The position numbers and the translations under genes were made by a program. DNA of 64,000 bases, taken from Terriglobia bacterium (GTDB lineage: Bacteria; Acidobacteriota; Terriglobia; Terriglobales; Acidobacteriaceae). Positions 42,893-51,454 of the stretch are shown piece after piece. How positions within the stretch are numbered: the stretch's first letter is position 1; each line of letters starts with the position of its first letter. Under the pieces are notes generated by a model. The model worked only from the letters and a program-made list of their open reading frames with translations. It was not told the DNA's origin and did no database searches. The stretch is from contig JAIQFH010000003.1 in the NCBI GenBank assembly GCA_020073385.1, forward strand, positions 186,001-250,000, written 5' to 3'.

Positions 42893-42928
42893 AGCTGAGA
42901 GCTGACGGCTGGATAGCTGAAGGCTGCA
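42893..42928 (+). repeat. Heptamer tract of the AGCTGAG type
   Basis: AGCTGAG, AGCTGAC, GGCTGGA, (T) AGCTGAA, GGCTGCA. It is a different sequence family from the CAGTTCT tracts but with the same 7-bp period, 43 bp before the small gene at 42971. Confidence 0.55.
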
Positions 42929-42970
42929 GTGCTGGGTTCCGTGGTAGGAATCCAATTTGAGGTTCTGGCA

Positions 42971-43123
42971 ATGTACACGGGCACACTCATCAACGATTTG
43001 ATCGACACAGCTGAGCGGATCGGCAATGTGGCAGAGCAGCAGATGAATGAGGAGCTGCACGAGATCTTCACGATGCAGATCCCGGTGACGGGAAACGACC
43101 AGGTTTACCAGGGAGCGGCATAA
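42971..43123 (+). CDS. Small 50-aa protein translationally coupled to ftsL
   Basis: The protein reads MYTGTLINDLIDTAERIG, then NVAEQQMNEELHEIFTMQIP and ends NDQVYQGAA. It is soluble, acidic and mostly helical, with no membrane segment. GAGGT stands eight bases before the ATG. Its TAA stop overlaps the ATG of ftsL as TAATG, which implies coupled translation and supports it as a real gene. I do not recognise it. Position in the mraZ cluster suggests a role in division or simply in setting ftsL translation. Confidence 0.7.
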   Translation: MYTGTLINDLIDTAERIGNVAEQQMNEELHEIFTMQIPVTGNDQVYQGAA

Positions 43124-43587
43124 TGGCGGCAGCGGCGGCGACAATTCGTGGCATGGTTCCGGCGGCAGAACGGCGCTCGCTTTGGGCAGGCACGCCCGAA
43201 ATCTACTTCTCCAAAGCGATCGACAACTCGCGACTGGTGAAAGTCGAAGACCCACGGCGCAACCGCGAGATGAAGCAGTTCTGCACCGCCATGGCTTTTC
43301 TGTTCCTGCTCGTCTTCACCTATGCCTGGCAGCACTTTAAGGCTATCGAGTACGGCTACCAGATCGAATCCGCCAAGCGTGAGCTTGCCGTGATCACCGA
43401 GATGAATCACGCTCTGCGCCTTGAAGACGCCTCGCTGCGTGATCCCGAGCGAATCGATCTATTGGCCCGCCGCATGGGCTTGGTTCCCCCAGAGCCGGGA
43501 CAGGTAATCCGCATGGAAGGAAACAGCGCGGAGACGCAAGGCCCGGTCATGGCGAGTAACGCCCCGGTGATGGTAGTGGCGCAATAA
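43123..43587 (+). CDS. ftsL: Cell division protein FtsL-like
   Basis: The 154-residue protein has a cytoplasmic N-terminus of ~55 residues, one membrane helix (FCTAMAFLFLLVFTYAWQHF) and a periplasmic coiled-coil-like stretch (YQIESAKRELAVITEMNHALRLEDASLRDPERIDLLARRMGLVPPEPGQVI). Topology, the DPERIDLLARRMGL end and position between rsmH and ftsI match FtsL, the bitopic partner of FtsB/FtsQ. Sequence conservation of FtsL is low, so the call leans on context. Confidence 0.88.
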   Translation: MAAAAATIRGMVPAAERRSLWAGTPEIYFSKAIDNSRLVKVEDPRRNREMKQFCTAMAFLFLLVFTYAWQHFKAIEYGYQIESAKRELAVITEMNHALRLEDASLRDPERIDLLARRMGLVPPEPGQVIRMEGNSAETQGPVMASNAPVMVVAQ

Positions 43588-43610
43588 GACTTGGTGTAGG
43601 GAAAGGGCCT

Positions 43611-43656
43611 ATGTGGGGACAGCCGCCTTCGGCTGTCCGCCGAGCGGCGCTCGGCT
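43611..43656 (+). repeat. REP-B element between ftsL and ftsI
   Basis: TGTGGGGACAGCCGCCTTCG followed by GCTGTCC gives the GGACAGCC/GGCTGTCC stem, then GCCGAGC-GGC-GCTCGGC. It is followed (43690-43752) by a dispersed CTTCG...CGCTCAGGATGACA sequence that also occurs at 16799-16821 and in part at 6762 and 41210. Confidence 0.65.
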
Positions 43657-43755
43657 GCCTTACGCTGGCAGTTGCACGAGCGGTAGGGATCCTTCGACTT
43701 CGTATGCCGATTCGCTTTGCTCACCGGCACACTCCGCTCAGGATGACAGGTTCCC

Positions 43756-45936
43756 ATGGCCAGTGCTGACTTTAGGCTCTCAAAGAACTCCCGCCTCTAC
43801 CTTCTCGGCGCCGTCCTCGCCCTATGGTGCGTCGCCATCTGCGGCCGCCTGATCTACCTCCAGGTCTTCAGCTACGGAAAATTCGTCAAGCAAGCTGGAC
43901 ACCAGCAGCAACGTGCTATCCCGCTAGCCGCCAAGCGTGGAGTGATTTACGACCGCTCCGGCCACGAACTGGCGATGTCGGTGATGGTCGATTCCGCATT
44001 TGCCGTCCCCACCGAAGTCAAAGATCTTCCGACTGCAGTCGCCCTGATCACCCGCATCACCGGCGAAGACTATAACGTCGTCCTCGCCGATTGCCGTGCG
44101 CACAAAACCTTCTGCTGGGTTGCCCGCAAAGGCGACGACGAAACCATCGAGCGCATCAACTCGCTCAAGCTGCAGGGCATTCACTTTCAGAAGGAGCCAA
44201 AGCGCTTCTATCCCGCCCGTGATCTTGCCGCGCAAGTGCTCGGCTCGGTCGGCATGGAGGACACCGGCCTCAGCGGAATTGAGCATGCATTCGACGATGA
44301 GCTCCGGGGCAAGCCCGGCAAGATGTTCATCTCCGTGGATGCCCGCAAACAGTGGTTCTCAGATGTCGCAACCCAGCCGGACCCCGGTGACAACATCGTT
44401 CTGACCATCGACAAGAACATACAGTACATCGCTGAAAAGGAACTGGAGCAGGCGATCCACGACACGCAAGCGATCTCGGGCACGGTGATCGTCGAGAACC
44501 CGCACACAGGAGAAATTCTCGCGCTCGCGAATCGGCCAACGTTCAATCCAAATCTTCGCAAGCAGATCAAGCCTGAGACCCTCACCAACCGTGCTGTGAG
44601 CTATGTGTACGAGCCCGGTTCGACTTTCAAGCTGGTGACGATCTCTGCCGCGCTGGAGGAGAAGGTCACAAAACCGGACGAACTCTTCGATTGCCAGATG
44701 GGATCGATCGTGTACAACGGAATGCGCATCCGCGACTCGAAGCCGCACGGGATTCTGCCGGTCTGGGGAGTGCTCGCTGAATCGAGCGATGTGGGATCGA
44801 TCAAGATCGCGCTGCGCTTGGGCGAAGACCGCTTCTATAAATACATTCGCGCCTATGGTTTCGGACAGCAAACTGGTATCGAACTGCCGGGCGAGACGCG
44901 CGGACTCACGAAGCCTCCGAGCCGATGGTCGAGGGTTTCGATCGCGGCGATCTCGATGGGACAGGAAATCGGTATCTCGCCGCTCCAACTGGCAGGCTTG
45001 GTTTCGACGTTCGCAAACGACGGCGTCTGGGTTGCACCGAGAATTGTCGCAGGCACGGTCCAGCCCAAAGGCACACCCCAGACGGTCGCATTCCACCCCG
45101 GCGCCGCGCACCGCGTGATCTCACCTTATACCGCGGCGGAGATGCGCTCGATGATGGAGAAAGTGGTCCTTGAGGGCACCGGCCGCAAGGCAATACTCGA
45201 AGGCTACTCGGCCGCCGGCAAGACGGGCACCGCGCAGAAAGTTGATCCCGCAACCGGCGCGTATTCGAAAACGAAATACATTGGCTCCTTCGCGGGATTC
45301 GCCCCGGTCAACAATCCGCAGATTGTTGTCGCGGTGATTCTGGACTCGGCTGTCGGCCTCCACCAAGGCGGTCAGGTCTCCGCCCCGGTATTTCGCCGCA
45401 TCACGCAACAGGTCCTGGAATACCTGCACGTTCCGCACGATCTTCCCCTGGCACCGAAGCATCAGCTCCTGCTGGCGCAAGCGAAAGTAAAAGACAAGGA
45501 CCTGGATGAAGGCACGCCGGATCATCCGGGACAGCCGTTAGAAACTGCAGAAGTGAACGAGAGCGCGGGCGAACCTGCAAAGCCCGGTGTGGCGCGGGCG
45601 CCCACACCCGCGAGCGCCGAGAGTGTGCAACCGGTAGTCCGGGCAGCAATGCGTGAATCTGTAAGCCAGCCGATTCAACCAAACAAGGCCAACAGTTCTG
45701 CTCAAGCCACGCAACCTGAACTTCCCACCAGCGGTACAGTCGTTCTGGACGTCGAGCAAGGCGGTATCGAAGTTCCATCCTTCGTCGGCAAAACGTTCCG
45801 CGGTGCGGTAGAGGCCGCACAAGACGCCGGTCTCGAGCTAGAAGCTTTAGGTAGTGGTGTAGCCCGCCAGCAAACGCCCCTAGCCGGAAGCCACGTTCCC
45901 GCAGGCTCACGGGTAACGGTCCAATTCGGACGATAG
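43756..45936 (+). CDS. ftsI: Septal peptidoglycan transpeptidase (PBP3/FtsI) with C-terminal PASTA domain
   Basis: The 726-residue protein has one N-terminal membrane helix (LYLLGAVLALWCVAICGRLIYL), a PBP dimerisation domain starting RGVIYDRSGHELA, and a transpeptidase domain with the serine motif STFK (Ser289), SSD-like SSDVG and KTGTAQ. A Pro/Gln/Ala-rich linker (~80 residues) leads to one PASTA domain (IEVPSFVGKTFRGAVEAAQDAGLELEALG). It cross-links septal peptidoglycan with FtsW. murE, murF and mraY, which usually follow, are absent from the window. Confidence 0.95.
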   Translation: MASADFRLSKNSRLYLLGAVLALWCVAICGRLIYLQVFSYGKFVKQAGHQQQRAIPLAAKRGVIYDRSGHELAMSVMVDSAFAVPTEVKDLPTAVALITRITGEDYNVVLADCRAHKTFCWVARKGDDETIERINSLKLQGIHFQKEPKRFYPARDLAAQVLGSVGMEDTGLSGIEHAFDDELRGKPGKMFISVDARKQWFSDVATQPDPGDNIVLTIDKNIQYIAEKELEQAIHDTQAISGTVIVENPHTGEILALANRPTFNPNLRKQIKPETLTNRAVSYVYEPGSTFKLVTISAALEEKVTKPDELFDCQMGSIVYNGMRIRDSKPHGILPVWGVLAESSDVGSIKIALRLGEDRFYKYIRAYGFGQQTGIELPGETRGLTKPPSRWSRVSIAAISMGQEIGISPLQLAGLVSTFANDGVWVAPRIVAGTVQPKGTPQTVAFHPGAAHRVISPYTAAEMRSMMEKVVLEGTGRKAILEGYSAAGKTGTAQKVDPATGAYSKTKYIGSFAGFAPVNNPQIVVAVILDSAVGLHQGGQVSAPVFRRITQQVLEYLHVPHDLPLAPKHQLLLAQAKVKDKDLDEGTPDHPGQPLETAEVNESAGEPAKPGVARAPTPASAESVQPVVRAAMRESVSQPIQPNKANSSAQATQPELPTSGTVVLDVEQGGIEVPSFVGKTFRGAVEAAQDAGLELEALGSGVARQQTPLAGSHVPAGSRVTVQFGR

Positions 45937-45995
45937 CGCGGCCTGCGTTCATTCCCGTACCAGTTTTCCACTCCCAGCCGACTTAGAATGACTCA

Positions 45996-46577
45996 ATGAA
46001 GCGAATCTGCGTCTTCTGCGGTTCCAGCGCAGGGAGCCAACCGGAGTATCGCGCGTGTGCCGAACAACTGGGCACCGAACTAACGCGCCGCAAGATCGGC
46101 CTCGTCTACGGCGGCGGCAATGTGGGCCTTATGGGAGCGATTGCTGACTCAGTCCTCGAAGCAGGCGGCGAGGCCATCGGGGTGATCCCGGAGCACCTGA
46201 TGACCCGCGAGATTGGGCACAACCGACTCACCAAACTCCATATCGTGTGTTCGATGCACGAGCGCAAGGCTCTGATGGCCGATCTGTCGGACGCCTTCAT
46301 CGCCCTTCCCGGCGGATTCGGAACGCTGGAGGAATTCTTCGAGGTCTTGACCTGGAGCCAGCTTGGCTTGCACGCCAAACCCTGTGGCATCGTGAATGTG
46401 ATGGGATACTACACTCCGTTGCTCGGAATGCTCGACCACGCCGTCCAAAAGTGTTTTCTGAAGCCCCAGAATCGAGCGCTAGTGTTAGCGCGCGATACAC
46501 CTTCAGAGTTGTTACAAGCATTCGAGGACTGGCGCCCGGTGCATGTAGAGAAGTGGCTGGACCGCGATACCAGGTAG
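45996..46577 (+). CDS. LOG-family protein (cytokinin riboside 5'-monophosphate phosphoribohydrolase-like)
   Basis: The 193-residue Rossmann-fold protein has ICVFCGSSAG at the start, VYGGGNVGLMGAIADSVLEAGG, the family motif PGGFGTLEE (residues 105-113) with the catalytic Glu, and an MHERKALM arginine. LOG proteins cleave nucleoside monophosphates to a base and ribose-5-phosphate. In bacteria the role is mostly nucleotide salvage. It lies between ftsI and gcvT. Confidence 0.93.
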   Translation: MKRICVFCGSSAGSQPEYRACAEQLGTELTRRKIGLVYGGGNVGLMGAIADSVLEAGGEAIGVIPEHLMTREIGHNRLTKLHIVCSMHERKALMADLSDAFIALPGGFGTLEEFFEVLTWSQLGLHAKPCGIVNVMGYYTPLLGMLDHAVQKCFLKPQNRALVLARDTPSELLQAFEDWRPVHVEKWLDRDTR

Positions 46578-46580
46578 CGA

Positions 46581-46612
46581 ACCTCTGTGGTCTCAGTGCC
46601 CTCTGTGGTGAG
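46581..46612 (+). repeat. Dispersed CCTCTGTG-type repeat
   Basis: ACCTCTGTGGTCTCAGTGCC followed by CTCTGTGGTGAG, in the gap before gcvT. No glycine-riboswitch signature was visible in this gap. Confidence 0.55.
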
Positions 46613-46706
46613 TCCTTCTTCGTTTGACCCACCGAAAAACCGCATGTTACGGTAATCAGTCACACCATCCCGGCAGCCAGCCACTGCTCGTTGATTGAGG
46701 TCGATT

Positions 46707-47855
46707 TTGTCGTCGGTCCAGGCGCCCGCCATCCGCAAAACTGCGCTGAACGCCGTCCATCGCCAGATGGGCGCGAAGATGGTGGAGTTTAACGGCTGGG
46801 ACATGCCGGTCGAATACCCCGCTTCGCTCGGCGGCGGCATCATTAACGAGCACATGGCCGTCCGCACCGGCGTCGGCATCTTCGACGTCAGCCACATGGG
46901 TGACATCCGCTTGGCTGGCCCACAGGCGCTAGCTGCCGTCCAGCACATCTCGATGAACGACGCGTCGAAGCTCGCCATCGCGCAGGCCCAGTACTCCGCG
47001 CTGCTCTACCCGCAAGGCACCTTCGTCGATGACGTCATCGTTCACCGCTTAGCCGACGACGAATACCTGCTGGTCATCAATGCCGGCACTCGCGAGAAGG
47101 ATTTCAACTGGGTCCGCGACAATACGCGCCAATTCGACTGCGCTGTCGAGAATTTGTCTGATGACTTCACGCAGATCGCGATCCAGGGCCCGAAAGGCGT
47201 CAACCTTCTTCAGAAGCTGACCGACACCGACCTGAGCAAGGTGAAGTTCTACTGGGTCACGCGTGGCAAGCTCTGCGGGTTGTCCAACATTTTGATGGGC
47301 CGCACTGGCTACACCGCCGAAGACGGATTCGAAATTTACATTCCCGCGGACGAAGCCACGAGCGCCCGCGTCTGGAACGAATTGCTTGCCGCTGGCAAAG
47401 AGTTCGGTGTCGTCCCATGTGGCCTGGGTGCCCGCAACACGCTTCGCCTTGAAGGGAAGCTCCCTCTCTACGGCCACGAAATTTCCGATACGATTAATGT
47501 TTGGGAGGCGGGCCTCGATCGCTTCTGCAAAATGGAGAAGCCCGAGTTCATCGGCCGCGAAGCCTTGGAAAAGGCGAAGGCTGCTGGCACCAAGCGCACG
47601 CTAGTGGGACTCGAGATGACCGAGCGCGGCATCGCCCGTGACGAATACAAGGTGCAGGATGAATCTGGCCGCGAGATCGGCTACGTCACGAGCGGATCTC
47701 CCGCTCCGTTCCTGAAGAAGAATGTAGCGTTGGCGTATGTGCCTGTAGAACATTCAGCCGTAGGCACGAAGGTAAAAGCAGAAATCCGCGGTCAAGGCGT
47801 GGGAGCGGTGGTGGTGCCAACACCGTTCTACAAGCGTCCTAAGAAAGCGGCTTGA
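46707..47855 (+). CDS. gcvT: Glycine cleavage system aminomethyltransferase (T protein)
   Basis: The T protein transfers the methylene group from lipoyl-bound aminomethyl to tetrahydrofolate. The 382-residue protein has HRQMGAKMVEFNGWDMPVEY, FDVSHMGDIRLAGPQA, YLLVINAGTREKDFNW, GRTGYTAEDGFEIYIP and GLGARNTLRLEGKLPLYGHE, all conserved GcvT landmarks including the folate-site acidic residues. No ATG is near the start; I choose the TTG at 46707 with TTGAGGT upstream (TTG at 46695 is less likely). First gene of the gcv operon. Confidence 0.95.
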   Translation: MSSVQAPAIRKTALNAVHRQMGAKMVEFNGWDMPVEYPASLGGGIINEHMAVRTGVGIFDVSHMGDIRLAGPQALAAVQHISMNDASKLAIAQAQYSALLYPQGTFVDDVIVHRLADDEYLLVINAGTREKDFNWVRDNTRQFDCAVENLSDDFTQIAIQGPKGVNLLQKLTDTDLSKVKFYWVTRGKLCGLSNILMGRTGYTAEDGFEIYIPADEATSARVWNELLAAGKEFGVVPCGLGARNTLRLEGKLPLYGHEISDTINVWEAGLDRFCKMEKPEFIGREALEKAKAAGTKRTLVGLEMTERGIARDEYKVQDESGREIGYVTSGSPAPFLKKNVALAYVPVEHSAVGTKVKAEIRGQGVGAVVVPTPFYKRPKKAA

Positions 47856-47870
47856 GTTTGCTTTGAAAGG

Positions 47871-47889
47871 GCGCGGCTTCGAGCCGCGC
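47871..47889. repeat. Hairpin between gcvT and gcvH
   Basis: GCGCGGCT-TCG-AGCCGCGC, a perfect 8-bp stem. The surrounding AAGGGCGCGGCTTCGAGCC resembles half of a REP-A element. No T-run follows, so it is more likely an RNA processing or stability element than a terminator. Confidence 0.5.
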
Positions 47890-47930
47890 TGTTAAGCCGG
47901 TGAATTAGCAGCCAGGAGCAAGAAGCTTTT

Positions 47931-48320
47931 ATGCCCTATCCCACAGATCGCAAGTACACGAAAGAGCACGAGTGGATTCAGGTCAGTGGCAACACCGCCA
48001 CAATCGGCATCACCGATTATGCGCAGGAGTCTCTTGGCGACATCGTATTCGTCGAGACCCCCAAAGTGGGGGGAGAACTCACGGCAGGGAAGACGTTCGG
48101 CACCGTCGAATCGGTGAAAGCGGTATCCGACCTGTTCGCCCCGGCGTCCGGCACAGTGACGGAGGTGAACACTGACCTGGCCACATCGCCGGAAAAGGTA
48201 AATAAAGACGCTCACGGTTCCTGGATGGTGAAGATGACGCTGAAAAATCCGGGAGAACTCGATGCGCTTCTCTCCGCCGCAGACTACGAAAAGTTCGTTG
48301 CTGAAGAGGCAGGCCACTGA
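47931..48320 (+). CDS. gcvH: Glycine cleavage system H protein
   Basis: The 129-residue carrier protein has YTKEHEWIQVSGNTATIGITDYAQESLGDIVFVETPKVG and the lipoylation site ESVKAVSDL (Lys63), as in all GcvH. It shuttles the aminomethyl group between P and T proteins. CAGGAGC precedes the ATG. It is 75 bp downstream of gcvT. Confidence 0.97.
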   Translation: MPYPTDRKYTKEHEWIQVSGNTATIGITDYAQESLGDIVFVETPKVGGELTAGKTFGTVESVKAVSDLFAPASGTVTEVNTDLATSPEKVNKDAHGSWMVKMTLKNPGELDALLSAADYEKFVAEEAGH

Positions 48321-48325
48321 GAGTT

Positions 48326-48356
48326 TTCCTCTGTGCCCTCCGTGCCCTCTGTGGTT
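48326..48356 (+). repeat. Dispersed CCTCTGTG-type repeat
   Basis: TCCTCTGTGCCCTCCGTGCC then CTCTGTGGTTCGAG, between gcvH and gcvPA. Confidence 0.6.
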
Positions 48357-48432
48357 CGAGCTTTTGAAGTCTAAGGCCGTTAGCCGGGAGACGGAAGCCC
48401 AATGACGCGATCCAACATCAAATAAACTTCTT

Positions 48433-49809
48433 ATGCGCTACTTACCTAAATCTCCTGCCGACCGCGACGCCATGATGAAAGCCATCGGCGTGCGTTCGGT
48501 CGATGACCTTTTCGCCCCCATCCCCGCCGAGTACCGCCTCAACCGCGATCTCAACATCCCGCGCCAGATGGCGGAATCGGAGATCGTCGACTTCTTTCGC
48601 CAGCGATCCCGCGAAAACGGCGACGGATACACCAGCTTCCTCGGCGCCGGGGCGTACTTTCATTACCGTCCCGTGATCATCGATTCCCTGATCTCCCGCG
48701 GAGAGTTTCTCACCGCCTACACTCCGTACCAGGCCGAAATCTCGCAAGGCACGCTGCAATCCATCTTCGAATTCCAGACGATGGTCTGCGAGCTCACCGG
48801 CATGGAAGTGGCGAACGCGTCCATGTACGACGGCTCCACGGGAGCCGCCGAAGCCGTGATGATGGCCGTCCGCCTGACCGGACGCCGCTCGGTGGTCGTG
48901 GCCCGGAGCCTGCACCCGGAGTATCGCGAGGTTCTGGGCACTTACGCCACGCACCAGGGCATGCCGCTCACGACAGTAGGATTTGCGGACAATGGTCGCA
49001 TCGACCTGAAAGAACTTGAGCAATCGATTACCCCGGAGACGGCATGCGTGCTTATCCAGTCTCCGAACTTCTTCGGGACCATCGAAGACGTGGACGCCAT
49101 CGGCGAAATTGCGCACAAGCACGGCGCGATGCTGGTCGTCTCGATCGCTGAGGCTGTTTCGCTGGGCATCGTTGAGCCACCGCGGCAGGCCGATATTATC
49201 GCCATGGAAGCGCAATCCTTTGGCGTGCCTCTGGGATTTGGAGGCCCTTACTGCGGCGTGATCGCCACCCGCGAAAAATACGTCCGCCAGATGCCGGGAC
49301 GGCTCGTCGGCCAGACAGTCGACAAGCAAGGCAAACGCGGATTCGTCCTCACCCTCGCCACCCGTGAGCAGCACATCCGGCGCGAGAAGGCCACCTCGAA
49401 TATCTGCACCAATCAGGCGTTGGTCGCGCTCATGGTGAATATCTTCATGACGGTCTACGGCAAGGTCGGGCTGAAGGAATTGGCGAAGCAGAATCTTGCC
49501 AAAACAGCGTATGCCGCCAGCCAATTTGGAAAACATGGGAAGGTCTTATTCGCAGGATCGCCCCGCTTTAATGAATTCGTCGTTACGACCAGCGAGGATC
49601 CATACGCAGTGAACAGCCGGCTGCTCGGACACAAGATCGTGGGGGGCCTGCCGCTGCGGAAGTTCTACCCGGAGCTGGGTAATGCAGCCCTGTGGTGCTG
49701 CACCGAACTCACCACCCGCAGCGCGATTGACACCGCCGCCGGCCTGATCGCCGAAAGCGAACGCTCTGTGCGAACGGCGAAGGAAGAAGTCGAGGAGGTG
49801 GCGCGATGA
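48433..49809 (+). CDS. gcvPA: Glycine dehydrogenase (decarboxylating) subunit 1
   Basis: This is the N-terminal half of the split P protein, 458 residues. It shows [20 protein letters not shown] at the start, [50 protein letters not shown] and [10 protein letters not shown]. The P protein decarboxylates glycine with PLP and loads the aminomethyl group onto GcvH. Split P proteins occur in many bacteria in place of the single ~950-residue form. Its end overlaps gcvPB by four bases (ATGA). Confidence 0.96.
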   Translation: MRYLPKSPADRDAMMKAIGVRSVDDLFAPIPAEYRLNRDLNIPRQMAESEIVDFFRQRSRENGDGYTSFLGAGAYFHYRPVIIDSLISRGEFLTAYTPYQAEISQGTLQSIFEFQTMVCELTGMEVANASMYDGSTGAAEAVMMAVRLTGRRSVVVARSLHPEYREVLGTYATHQGMPLTTVGFADNGRIDLKELEQSITPETACVLIQSPNFFGTIEDVDAIGEIAHKHGAMLVVSIAEAVSLGIVEPPRQADIIAMEAQSFGVPLGFGGPYCGVIATREKYVRQMPGRLVGQTVDKQGKRGFVLTLATREQHIRREKATSNICTNQALVALMVNIFMTVYGKVGLKELAKQNLAKTAYAASQFGKHGKVLFAGSPRFNEFVVTTSEDPYAVNSRLLGHKIVGGLPLRKFYPELGNAALWCCTELTTRSAIDTAAGLIAESERSVRTAKEEVEEVAR

Positions 49810-51293
49810 AGCATCCAACCCCCAAAGCCACGCGTCACGTCAACCAGAACGAAGGCCTTATCTTCGAGAAATCCTCTCCGGGGAAAGCCGCCTGGAAGCT
49901 GCCGCCGCTCGACGTCCCTGAAGTCGATACTGCGAAGCTCCTCGGGGAAGCGGAGAGGAAAGACCTCGGCCACATGCCCGAAGTGAGCGAGATCGAAATC
50001 ATCCGCCACTTCACGCGGCTCTCCACATGGAACTACGCCATCGATCTCGGCATGTATCCGCTGGGTTCCTGCACCATGAAGTACAACCCGCGCGTGAACG
50101 AAGCGGTCGCTCGCGTCGAGGGCATCGCCAACGGGCACCCTTATCAGCCCGAGAAGATTTCGCAGGGCGCGCTACGCATCATCAAGACGCTCAGTGAATG
50201 CCTCATCGAGATTACCGGCATGGACGCGATTACGCTCCAGCCCGCTGCTGGTGCGCACGGCGAAATGACGGGCTTGCTGATGGTTCGCGCCTATCACGAG
50301 TCGAAAGGGAATGCGCGCAAGAAGATTCTGATCCCTGACTCCGCCCATGGTACCAACCCGGCAACCGCAGCCATGGTGGGCTATGCCGTCGAGAATCTGA
50401 AGTCCGACTCCCGCGGCATGGTCGATATCGCCTCGCTGCAAGCGCAGATGAATGAAGATGTAGCTGCGCTCATGCTCACCAATCCGAACACACTTGGAGT
50501 ATTTGAACAGGACATTCACAAGATCGCCGATATTCTCCACGCTAAAGGCGGCCTTCTCTATATGGACGGCGCCAACATGAACGCGCTGGTCGGCAAAGTT
50601 CGCCCTGGAGACTTCGGCGTCGACGTGATGCACCTCAATCTGCACAAAACGTTTTCCACGCCGCACGGTGGCGGTGGCCCTGGCTCCGGCCCGGTCGCGA
50701 TCAAGAAAGCCCTCGAACCATTTTTGCCCAAGCCTGTGGTGGTGACGAAACCCGACGGCACGCTCGGCTTCGAATACAACCGTCCGCATTCGGTCGGGCG
50801 CGTGCGCGCGTTTTACGGAAACTTCGGCATGTTCGTGCGGGCGCTCGCCTACATTCAGGCGAACGGTCCCGACGGTCTGCGTCAGACGACCGAAGACGCC
50901 GTCCTGAACGCCAACTATATCCGCAAGGGCCTCGAAGGCACGTACGACCTGCCGTACTCGACGCCGACCATGCACGAGGTCGTGTTCAGTGACAAGGTGC
51001 AGGCGAAAAAGGGCGTGCGCACGATGGACATTGCCAAGCGCCTGATCGATTACGGATTTCATCCGTACACAACGGCGTTCCCGCTGATCGTGCCGGGAGC
51101 CCTGATGATCGAGCCCACTGAGAGCGAATCCAAAGAGGAGATGGACCTGTTCATTGACGCCATGAAGTCCATCGCGCAGGAAGTGGAAGAAGATGCGCAG
51201 ACGGTGCTCGACGCGCCGCACTCCACGCGAGTCTCGCGCCTGGATGAAACCGCAGCGGCGAGGAAGCCGGTATTGCGGTGGAAGCTCGCGTGA
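49806..51293 (+). CDS. gcvPB: Glycine dehydrogenase (decarboxylating) subunit 2
   Basis: This is the C-terminal, PLP-binding half of the split P protein, 495 residues. The lysine lies in [18 protein letters not shown] (Lys281), preceded by [10 protein letters not shown]. Also visible are [16 protein letters not shown] near residue 85 and [12 protein letters not shown]. The four-base overlap with gcvPA indicates coupled translation and a 1:1 complex. The last gene of the gcv set; the L protein (lipoamide dehydrogenase) is not in this window. Confidence 0.96.
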   Translation: MKHPTPKATRHVNQNEGLIFEKSSPGKAAWKLPPLDVPEVDTAKLLGEAERKDLGHMPEVSEIEIIRHFTRLSTWNYAIDLGMYPLGSCTMKYNPRVNEAVARVEGIANGHPYQPEKISQGALRIIKTLSECLIEITGMDAITLQPAAGAHGEMTGLLMVRAYHESKGNARKKILIPDSAHGTNPATAAMVGYAVENLKSDSRGMVDIASLQAQMNEDVAALMLTNPNTLGVFEQDIHKIADILHAKGGLLYMDGANMNALVGKVRPGDFGVDVMHLNLHKTFSTPHGGGGPGSGPVAIKKALEPFLPKPVVVTKPDGTLGFEYNRPHSVGRVRAFYGNFGMFVRALAYIQANGPDGLRQTTEDAVLNANYIRKGLEGTYDLPYSTPTMHEVVFSDKVQAKKGVRTMDIAKRLIDYGFHPYTTAFPLIVPGALMIEPTESESKEEMDLFIDAMKSIAQEVEEDAQTVLDAPHSTRVSRLDETAAARKPVLRWKLA

Positions 51294-51381
51294 TTGCAGA
51301 TTTCAGATTTTAGATTGCAGATTGACCGCCGATTTGCGCTGAGGTTCTCATTCTGCAATCTGAAATCAAAAATCTGAAATC
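51292..51381. repeat. Inverted heptamer repeat after gcvPB
   Basis: Left arm: GATTGCA, GATTTCA, GATTTTA, GATTGCA, GATTGAC from 51292, starting inside the gcvPB stop codon TGA. Right arm: TGCAATC, TGAAATC, AAAAATC, TGAAATC (51354-51381). The arms pair over about 28 bp and could end or stabilise the gcv transcript. Confidence 0.75.
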
Positions 51382-51418
51382 CTCCGTCCCGGTGACTTCG
51401 GTGCTTCCGTCGACGCGT

Positions 51419-51451
51419 TCCTCTGTGTCCCTCTGTGCCCCCTGTGGTTAA
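51419..51451 (+). repeat. Dispersed CCTCTGTG-type repeat
   Basis: TCCTCTGTGTCCCTCTGTGC then CCCCTGTGGTTAAA, ending four bases before the next gene's TTG start. Confidence 0.6.
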
Positions 51452-51454
51452 ATC

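Noticed and set aside
46578..46706. Possible glycine riboswitch before gcvT
   Set aside because: The gap holds a CCTCTGTG-type repeat and no recognisable tandem glycine-aptamer pattern; it is also too short for a tandem riboswitch.
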